A stretch of 35,752 nucleotides of DNA. Origin: an uncultured Lachnospiraceae bacterium (lineage in GTDB: Bacteria; Bacillota; Clostridia; Lachnospirales; Lachnospiraceae). This document shows, piece after piece, positions 30,257-35,752 of this stretch; positions within the stretch are counted from its first letter, which is position 1; every line of letters begins with the position of its first letter. The stretch is taken from positions 1 to 35,752 of the forward strand of contig CAMBLG010000020.1 in NCBI GenBank assembly GCA_945868435.1. Direction: 5' to 3'. A program made the translations under genes and the position numbers. The notes beneath the pieces were generated by a model. It made no database searches. It worked only from the letters and a program-made list of their open reading frames with translations, and had not been told where the DNA came from.

Positions 30257-32086
30257 TTGAACAAGAAGTTTTTGAAGCATTATATGGAAACCAATCCGGA
30301 AGGGACAGCACAGACCTATATCTTTCTGGTGGACAATCAGGATATAGCGTTGAATATTGTGATGTCAGGTTATCAGGCACTTTATCTGGTACAGGAAGAT
30401 GACGGATATTATTTCAGTGCAGATACCTTTATGGAGGAAATGAAGTCTATTCAGTTTATTGGAAGTTGTCAGAGTGCTTATCATTATGTGGCTGCCTGTA
30501 CGATGAAGTGGATGAATGATAAGCTGCAGACATTTTTCAAAGACGCTGGTCTTGATGGAAAAGCAGGCTGGCAGTTGTTCAAAGAGAAGGAGTATCTTGG
30601 CAAACTGGATAATCAGAAAGAAGTTGAGAAATTACTGGAACAGTATATTCTTCGATTTGAGCGAGATCCGAAAGAAGAACCGGAATTGAGCCGTTTTCAC
30701 TTATTTGATGCAAAAGGGAATGTGAAAGGTGTCCGGGATATGGAGATTGTAGATTACCTGGTGGAGAATGTTCAGTTTTTTGTGGTGGGAATCACACCTT
30801 ATTATTATGAACACGGCGTTTTTCTGGAAGACCATGATGGGGTAAGAATGAAATACCGTATCCAGAAGCTGATCTATCGAGATCAGGTACAGAGTGGCGT
30901 GATTAAAAGAATCTATAATCTGTTAATCACACAGCCAAAAGTTCACCGAGAGGCATATGAACTAAATAAACAGCCTGTGCGGTGGATCAACTTCAAAAAT
31001 GGATATTATGATCCGGTTACGGGCGAGATGCTGGAACACAATCCAGATTATCTGACAATCAATCAGATACCATTTCCATATTATCCAGATGATCGTGAAC
31101 AGGTTCTGCAGGGTGGCGAAAATATCAAAAGGTATCTTGCATCCTCTCTTCCCAATATAGAAGAACAGCAGACATTCTGGGAGTATTTTGGATATTGCAT
31201 GACACAGGATACACAGTTTCAGAAATTCCTTACGCTGAAAGGAAATGGTGGAACCGGGAAATCGGTGGCAGTATCGCTGATCCAGCATGTAGTTGGAATC
31301 ACTAATATGTCCAGTATTTCTTTACAGGATTTAAATAAACGATTCTATGCGACTGGAATGTACGGAAAGCTGTTAAATGCCTGTGCAGATATTCCCTGCA
31401 AAGCAATGGAGAACACAGATGTATTAAAGAAAGCAGTCGGTGAAGATACACTGATCTATGAGAAAAAGGGACAGGATGCAATCCATTTTCACTCTTATGC
31501 GAAGCTGCTTTTTTCTACCAATGAAATGCCGCAGAATCTTGAGGATAAATCAGATGCTTTTTATCGTAGACTACTGATTCTTGATATGAACCGGGTAGTA
31601 AAAAGTGCTGAAAAAGATCTGCACTTAAAGGAAAAGGTACAGGCAGAATCCGATTATGCAATTCATATGGCGATGATTGCATTGAAAAATCTGTACGAAC
31701 AGGGAAAGTTCACGGAGAGCGAACACAGCAAAGAATGTGTAAGAGAAGTGCAACGGACGTCAGATAGTATCTGCGCTTTTATTGATGAGTCATTGGTGCG
31801 TGCCAAAGGGAAACGTCTGAAACGAAGTGAAGTGTTCCATATGTATGAGGAATACTGCAAAGAGAATGGCAGACAGGGGCATGGTAAGTCCAACTTTTTC
31901 AGGAATATGACGGATAAAGGTTTTCTTCTGAAGCAGTACAATGGTGAGTTCTATTATCAGGATATTGCAGTTAAGGAAGAAGATTTTTGTCCTGTAGATC
32001 CAGAAGAAAGAATACCTTTTGAAGAAACAGATATAGATTATAAACAGTTACAATTAAATATGAATCAGGGAATTAAGGGCATTTAG
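30257..32086 (+). CDS. P4-type phage/plasmid primase-helicase (SF3)
   Basis: This replication protein of about 609 aa includes an SF3 helicase in its second half. Counting from the GTG at 30248, Walker A is KGNGGTGKSV (about 332-340), the Walker B-like segment is KLLNACADIP and motif C is LLFSTNEMP. A D5_N-like domain (KQPVRWINFKNGYYDPVTGE, HNPDYLTINQIPFPY) precedes it. The C-terminal winged-helix region is SDSICAFIDESLVRAKGK... VFHMYEEYC. The N-terminal 230 residues show no Toprim or AEP active-site motif that I recognise, so the primase half may be divergent or absent. The start is TTG 30257 (AAAGGA 10 nt upstream) or GTG 30248. It is probably the initiator of element replication. Confidence 0.88.
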   Translation: MNKKFLKHYMETNPEGTAQTYIFLVDNQDIALNIVMSGYQALYLVQEDDGYYFSADTFMEEMKSIQFIGSCQSAYHYVAACTMKWMNDKLQTFFKDAGLDGKAGWQLFKEKEYLGKLDNQKEVEKLLEQYILRFERDPKEEPELSRFHLFDAKGNVKGVRDMEIVDYLVENVQFFVVGITPYYYEHGVFLEDHDGVRMKYRIQKLIYRDQVQSGVIKRIYNLLITQPKVHREAYELNKQPVRWINFKNGYYDPVTGEMLEHNPDYLTINQIPFPYYPDDREQVLQGGENIKRYLASSLPNIEEQQTFWEYFGYCMTQDTQFQKFLTLKGNGGTGKSVAVSLIQHVVGITNMSSISLQDLNKRFYATGMYGKLLNACADIPCKAMENTDVLKKAVGEDTLIYEKKGQDAIHFHSYAKLLFSTNEMPQNLEDKSDAFYRRLLILDMNRVVKSAEKDLHLKEKVQAESDYAIHMAMIALKNLYEQGKFTESEHSKECVREVQRTSDSICAFIDESLVRAKGKRLKRSEVFHMYEEYCKENGRQGHGKSNFFRNMTDKGFLLKQYNGEFYYQDIAVKEEDFCPVDPEERIPFEETDIDYKQLQLNMNQGIKGI

Positions 32087-32191
32087 GGCAAAATAAGCAA
32101 AAAGAAATGTTACCGGAGCAGGAGAAATAACAAAGATAGCTGCCAGAGTACATAAAATTTTGCTTTTTTTACACTGACTGCCCTTTTTCAG

Positions 32192-32244
32192 GTATCAACG
32201 TTTTAGCTGATACAAATATAGGTTTTTCCCGAATTTGGGAAAAA
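32192..32244. repeat. Inverted repeats upstream of parM, candidate centromere/operator
   Basis: GTATCA/TGATAC (32192-32197 and 32208-32213) and TTTTTCCC/GGGAAAAA (32223-32230 and 32237-32244) stand in the 190-nt gap before parM. Type II partition systems keep parC, the DNA site bound by ParR and also the promoter operator, at this place. No tandem iterons were found, so the assignment is positional. Confidence 0.4.
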
Positions 32245-32282
32245 GTAAAAAAATAAAAATTAAGAAAGTGTGAGGTATGATT

Positions 32283-33227
32283 ATGAGAATGATGAAAAAC
32301 AACAAAAACGAGACAATTATGGTGATCGGGATTGATCATGGGTATGGAAACATGAAAACAGCCACCAGATGCTTTCCATCCGGTGTAGCCAGATATGACA
32401 AGGAGCCAATCTTCCAGAATAATCTTCTTGTTTACAATGGCATGTATTACCAGATCGGAGAGGAACACAAGGAGTTTTGTGCAGAAAAAACGCAGGACGA
32501 GGATTATTATGTGCTGACACTGGCGGCTATCGCAAGGGAACTGGATGGGAAAGGAATGAACCGGGCAAAGGTACACATTGCAGCCGGACTTCCGCTTACC
32601 TGGGTAGCTACACAGAAAGAAGACTTTCAGAAATATCTTCTCCAGAATGAATGTGTAGATTTTACATTCCGTAATAAAGAATATCATGTGGAGTTTGCAG
32701 GTGCTGATATTTACCCACAGGGATTTGCAGCAGCCTTTTACCGTTTACAGGATTTCAAAGGAATCAATATGCTTGTGGATATTGGAAACGGGACTATGAA
32801 CATCATGTATATCAATAATTCCCGTCCATTAGAGAAGAAATGCTTTACAGAGAAATATGGAACGCATCAGTGTGTGCTTGCAGTCAGGGAATCTTTGTTG
32901 AAAGAACTGGGAACAGTGGTGGATGATCTGGTGATTGAGCAGGTGATCCGTACCGGGACAGCAGATATTGGTGAGAAATATTTGACAGTCATTCGTAAAG
33001 CTGCCGGAGATTATACGAAAGAAATCTTTCATAAGCTGAGAGAACGGGAATATAATCCAGAACTGATTCGTCTGTATGTGGTCGGCGGTGGCGGTTGTAT
33101 GATCCAGAATTTTGGAGAATATGACAAGAGCCGGGTGACAATTGTACGGGACATCTGTGCCACAGCGAAAGGTTATGAAGCAATGACCGTAAGGAAAATC
33201 CAGAGAAACGGAGGGATACTTGTATGA
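32283..33227 (+). CDS. parM: ParM/StbA-like actin ATPase
   Basis: This 314-aa actin-fold ATPase is of the plasmid-segregation type. Phosphate 1 loop is VIGIDHGYGNMKTA, phosphate 2 is LVDIGNGTMNIMYI and the adenosine motif is VVGGGGCMI. ParM filaments push sister copies of a plasmid or element apart. ATG 32283 lies 7 nt after GTGAGGT; ATG 32277 is in frame but too close. It overlaps its partner gene by 4 nt. Its presence implies that this element exists for some time as a multicopy or circular replicating form. Confidence 0.9.
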   Translation: MRMMKNNKNETIMVIGIDHGYGNMKTATRCFPSGVARYDKEPIFQNNLLVYNGMYYQIGEEHKEFCAEKTQDEDYYVLTLAAIARELDGKGMNRAKVHIAAGLPLTWVATQKEDFQKYLLQNECVDFTFRNKEYHVEFAGADIYPQGFAAAFYRLQDFKGINMLVDIGNGTMNIMYINNSRPLEKKCFTEKYGTHQCVLAVRESLLKELGTVVDDLVIEQVIRTGTADIGEKYLTVIRKAAGDYTKEIFHKLREREYNPELIRLYVVGGGGCMIQNFGEYDKSRVTIVRDICATAKGYEAMTVRKIQRNGGILV

Positions 33228-33676
33228 GAAAAGAACGGAAAATCATCAATACAAATATCCGTTTGAATCTTTGTGATGAACAGGACAGGCAGGCATGGGA
33301 ATATTTGCAGACGATGGACAGAGAAAAATATAAATCGTACACCAGAGCAGTTGTAGTTGCTTTAAACGATTATTTTTCCAGAGAGTACAGGAATGAAGCA
33401 GATCCGTATCTGGAAACCAGAGAAAAGGAAGATGCGTTTCTGGAAAGAGTGGAAACAGCTATCCGGGATGGAGTAAAAGAATCCGTCCCGATGGCTATAG
33501 CGAAGAATCTGATGGAAATGCTTGTACCGTTTGTAAAAGAATCGGTAGGAGAAATTAATCTGCCGGACAGAACACTAACAATGGAGAAAACGGATGGAGA
33601 GATCGCAGAAGATAATCTGGACTGGGAGAAAGAAGCTGATATGGATGCAGCACTGGATTTTGCGGACAGTTTTTAG
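33224..33676 (+). CDS. parR: ParR-like partner protein of ParM
   Basis: This 150-aa protein starts in an ATGA overlap with parM. The N-terminal 50 residues (TNIRLNLCDEQDRQAWEYLQ and YKSYTRAVVVALNDYFS) look like a ribbon-helix-helix domain as in ParR-type centromere binders. The rest is acidic and helical, ending DLDWEKEADMDAALDFADSF-like, suited to bind filament ends. The acidic C-terminus with aromatic/hydrophobic ends is typical of partners of actin-like ATPases. The RHH match is by eye. Confidence 0.75.
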   Translation: MRKERKIINTNIRLNLCDEQDRQAWEYLQTMDREKYKSYTRAVVVALNDYFSREYRNEADPYLETREKEDAFLERVETAIRDGVKESVPMAIAKNLMEMLVPFVKESVGEINLPDRTLTMEKTDGEIAEDNLDWEKEADMDAALDFADSF

Positions 33677-34446
33677 ATGATTATGAAATAGCAGTAACAG
33701 GAAAACAGACTGACAGTAAGGAATAGCTTTACAAAAACAGAATAGCAGAAAAAGACAATGGCAGTGATGGCATTTCAGACATTATGAATTGGAAAAATGT
33801 TTATGACTGCTATTTTTATGTCTTTTAGCAGAAATAGAAAGAGATCCAGAAAAAGAAAGACAGAAATAACAGGAAAATATAACAGAAAAACGTTGGCAGA
33901 TGGGAGATTGAACAAGCAAGGCGAAGAAAAGAATAGAGTGCCGGATACGGCACATGATTGTCCGATACTTCGCATCGGAGTGATGCATGAACAGCCTGCT
34001 TCAGAAAGAGAAAATCTATCGAAATGGGAGCTTTTCTCTTTCTTCCACAGTCTGTCCCTGCACCACAAAACCACCGTCATCTCCATTTAGGGTTGATAAT
34101 GCAGTGTGGAAATGTTGCTTGGTTGGTATCGGTTCAGTGGAGGGGAGATGACAGGCAAGTTTCGCAAAGTGGCAAGCCACTATGCACCGGAGCCAGCCTT
34201 TGGGCTGTTCCTAAACTTGCCATGGGGCGTCTGCCCCTTGGAACTCCGGCACGTCAATGACGTAAGTAATCCTGCGAAATGTCCACCGGACATTCCTACG
34301 GAACACTTACTGATTGACTAGGACGCTGTCCTGCACCTGTATAAGGGAGCGTTGCACTCCCTTATATATCCCCTGCTAATCTACCAGCCGGAAAGGTTAT
34401 GGCTGATTTATAAAAAAGATAGAGTGGAGAAAGGAGACGAAGATTT
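33677..34446. other. Long noncoding region with transfer-origin features
   Basis: This 770-base gap lies between parR and mobC. Its left part (33680-33900) is A-rich with several AATAGCAG-like words and no promoter I trust. IRs GTGCCG/CGGCAC (33938-33953) and TCCGAT/ATCGGA (33961-33979) follow. From 34150 to 34370 many further repeats are packed together, described separately as oriT. Frames here (33797-34090, 34024-34260, 34106-34321) have no family features, and the last two run through the hairpins, so I do not call them genes. Confidence 0.6.
34150..34370. other. oriT: Candidate oriT of MobP element
   Basis: The stretch immediately upstream of mobC carries five inverted repeats. GGCAAGTTT (34154-34162) pairs with AAACTTGCC (34213-34221), enclosing AGTGGC/GCCACT (34168-34181). 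GGGGC/GCCCC lies near 34224-34240. AATGTCC/GGACATT spans 34278-34294. A long hairpin TATAAGGGAG/CTCCCTTATA (34340-34349 and 34357-34366) has a 7-nt loop CGTTGCA. Dense inverted repeats just upstream of mobC-mobP are how relaxase origins look. The last hairpin resembles nick-site hairpins of Firmicutes MobP elements by memory. Confidence 0.6.
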
Positions 34447-34827
34447 ATGCGAAAACGAAATTATACGGTAACGATACGAATGAATAAAGCAGAGTATGAT
34501 CTGCTCCAAAATAAAGTAAAGGAGTCTGGACAGACTCAGCAGGCGGTTGTAATTCATGCAATAGCAGGTTTAAAAATTGCTTCTGCAGAGGAAGTGGAAG
34601 AACTGAAAACGCTGAATCAGATTCTTTCAGAGATACTTAGTCAGCTTCGTGGTGCAGCTACGAATTTGAATCAGATTGCAAGAAAAATGAATACGGATGG
34701 TTTTATGCCAAGGGAAGATATTCTGTATTATCTCAACAAAAATATTCTCAAATACAGGAAGGAGAGTGAAAAGATATGGCTATTAATAAGACGATTAATA
34801 AGCGGACAAATACACATGGAGCAATGA
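34447..34827 (+). CDS. mobC: MobC-type relaxosome accessory protein
   Basis: This 126-aa protein has an N-terminal RHH-like part (RKRNYTVTIRMNKAEYDLLQNKVKES). The MobC signature follows: LSQLRGAATNLNQIARKMNTDG, the conserved N-L-N-Q-I-A-R-x-x-N block. MobC helps load the relaxase on oriT. AAAGGAGACG stands at 11 nt from the ATG. It overlaps the relaxase gene by 52 nt, so translation is coupled. Confidence 0.93.
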   Translation: MRKRNYTVTIRMNKAEYDLLQNKVKESGQTQQAVVIHAIAGLKIASAEEVEELKTLNQILSEILSQLRGAATNLNQIARKMNTDGFMPREDILYYLNKNILKYRKESEKIWLLIRRLISGQIHMEQ

Positions 34828-35752
34828 GAAATTGTATCGAATATGTTTTGCGACAGGACAAGACAAGTGAACTGCTTACTTATGTAACAGGTCCGTACTG
34901 CCATGATGAGATCAACTATGATCTGGTGTATAGAACCTTTTTAGAAGAAAAGAAGATGTGGGATAAAGATTCTGGGAGAATGTACGCTCACAACATTATT
35001 TCCTGGCATAAGGACGAGCAGATTACTCCGGAGCAGGCGTTAGAATTTGGAAAAGAGTTTGCGGAAAATTGGTTCAGTGGATTCCAGACCTTAATGGCTG
35101 TGCATAAGGATAAAGATCATATTCACTGCCATCTGGTTACTAATTCAGTGAGTTATGAAGATGGAAGAAAACTGCATAACACCAAAAAGGATCTGGAACG
35201 TATGAAACAGCTTACCAATCAGATGTGCCGAGAACATGGACTGACAGTAGCCGAAAAAGGAAAGCACTTTGATGGAAGTCAGATTGAAAAAGGGGAAGTC
35301 ATTACATGGAGCAAAGATAAATATAATCTGTTCCGTCAGCAGGTGAAAGACAGCTTTGTAGCGGATTGTGCAATGGCAGTGTTAAAAGCACTGGAAAATT
35401 GTATTAGCAAAGAAAAGTTTATAGAAAAAATGAAACAGTTTGGATGGAATGTAAACTGGACAGAGAAACGGAAGCACATTACTTTTCAGAATCAGGATGG
35501 AAAGAAAGTGCGAGACAGCAATCTGTCAAAAACATTTCATCTGGATATCAGTAAGGAGGGATTGGAGAATGAATTTAATGGAAATAGGGAAAAATTCAGA
35601 GTTGCATTCGACAGAGACAGCAGAGCAGACGAAGAACTCAGAAAGTATTACAGAGAGCTTGACGCAGCCATTGCAGATGCCAGAGGAATCACCGATCAAG
35701 CTCAAAGTGGAGAGGGATATTCTCGTACAGAGTTTCGAGAAAGCGAAAGAGT
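34776..35752 (+). CDS. MobP-type relaxase, partial at window end
   Basis: ATG 34776 follows AAGGAG (34759-34764) and the frame stays open to the last base (325 codons). Relaxase/mobilization nuclease domain: MAINKTINKRTNTHGAMRNC and IEYVLRQDKTSELL, the motif I area with Tyr25. Then YAHNIISWHKDEQITPEQAL, and LMAVHKDKDHIHCHLVTNSV with the three-His metal motif (H-x-D-x-x-H-x-H type). A region KFIEKMKQFGWNVNWTEKRKHITF follows, like the small domain after the relaxase core. It nicks oriT and attaches to the 5-prime end. A second gene starts inside its 3-prime part. Confidence 0.92.
   Translation, partial: MAINKTINKRTNTHGAMRNCIEYVLRQDKTSELLTYVTGPYCHDEINYDLVYRTFLEEKKMWDKDSGRMYAHNIISWHKDEQITPEQALEFGKEFAENWFSGFQTLMAVHKDKDHIHCHLVTNSVSYEDGRKLHNTKKDLERMKQLTNQMCREHGLTVAEKGKHFDGSQIEKGEVITWSKDKYNLFRQQVKDSFVADCAMAVLKALENCISKEKFIEKMKQFGWNVNWTEKRKHITFQNQDGKKVRDSNLSKTFHLDISKEGLENEFNGNREKFRVAFDRDSRADEELRKYYRELDAAIADARGITDQAQSGEGYSRTEFRESER
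35569..35752 (+). CDS. Start of an overlapping gene inside the relaxase 3-prime region
   Basis: In the +1 frame relative to the relaxase, ATG 35569 lies 8 nt behind the consensus AAGGAGGG (35553-35560). It stays open for 61 codons to the window end (MNLMEIGKNSELHSTETAEQ... then KLKVERDILVQSFEKAKE). Ser/Thr/Glu-rich at first and helical at the end. The product is unknown. The excellent ribosome site and codon choice suggest the relaxase ends soon beyond the window with a long gene overlap. Confidence 0.55.
   Translation, partial: MNLMEIGKNSELHSTETAEQTKNSESITESLTQPLQMPEESPIKLKVERDILVQSFEKAKE

Noticed and set aside
33797..34090. 97-codon ORF after parR
   Set aside because: Composition is low-complexity and basic, no ribosome site, contains inverted repeats, no family resemblance.
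34106..34321. 71-codon ORF before mobC
   Set aside because: It coincides with the dense inverted repeats of the oriT candidate; its apparent conservation in genomes would be explained by oriT conservation.
1..35752. CRISPR arrays, tRNA or rRNA genes, riboswitches
   Set aside because: I looked for regular spaced repeats, cloverleaf sequences with CCA-like ends and known riboswitch cores and saw none.

Overview
The window reads as chromosomal DNA of a gut-type Clostridia, most likely Lachnospiraceae. Pointers to this are the ecfA1-ecfA2-ecfT-truA run, a LytTR-DUF3021 pair, a VanW-domain surface protein, an HdeD-like DUF308 protein, strong GGAGG ribosome sites and sigma-A promoters. Gene assignments come from reading motifs and recalling families; no database search was possible.

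Layout. (1) About 144-2944 is a decayed 2.8 kb mobilizable element bounded by near-identical 22-nt direct repeats. On the minus strand it has the C-terminal half of a tyrosine integrase, a MobV relaxase broken by a homopolymer frameshift, and a 51-residue ORF. On the plus strand it has a small CHC2-like protein and a GNAT acetyltransferase. (2) About 2952-4317 is the wreck of an archaeo-eukaryotic-primase/helicase protein of the type databases call TOTE conflict system. It has lost its helicase core and runs in frame into an intact HAD phosphatase gene. (3) 4330-22761 is orderly core genome: a LytTR/DUF3021 regulatory locus, a TrmH methyltransferase, a PIN/NYN protein, an AGCS amino acid:sodium symporter, a Nudix-SseB-DUF308-exonuclease run, a VanW protein, and one long run of co-directional genes (AIR-synthase-like, Lrp, aminotransferase, trmL, ecfA1A2T, truA). 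(4) 22844-29593 is an accessory stretch: an HTH protein coupled to a membrane Ser/Thr kinase, a GH5-like glycosidase without a signal peptide, a broken AbiF-type HEPN gene with an intact-looking small RNA in front of it, and a repeat-bearing secreted protein cut short at its C-terminus. (5) From about 29600 to the window end lies a second, unrelated mobile element: TnpV, a P4-type SF3 helicase/primase, ParM with a ParR-like partner, a very structured oriT-like region, MobC and a MobP relaxase that runs off the end with a second gene starting inside it.

How parts work together. ecfA1A2T encodes the shared energizing module of ECF vitamin/metal importers. Lrp and the aminotransferase are translationally coupled. 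The HTH and kinase genes overlap and probably form one signalling unit. The right-hand element has replication, partition and transfer functions on one strand. The most unusual locus is 26218-27013. A consensus promoter drives a roughly 65-nt terminated RNA immediately upstream of a HEPN-type Abi_2/AbiF gene, the arrangement of RNA-antitoxin/HEPN-RNase abortive-infection modules. Here the protein gene has an internal deletion while the RNA and its promoter look preserved.
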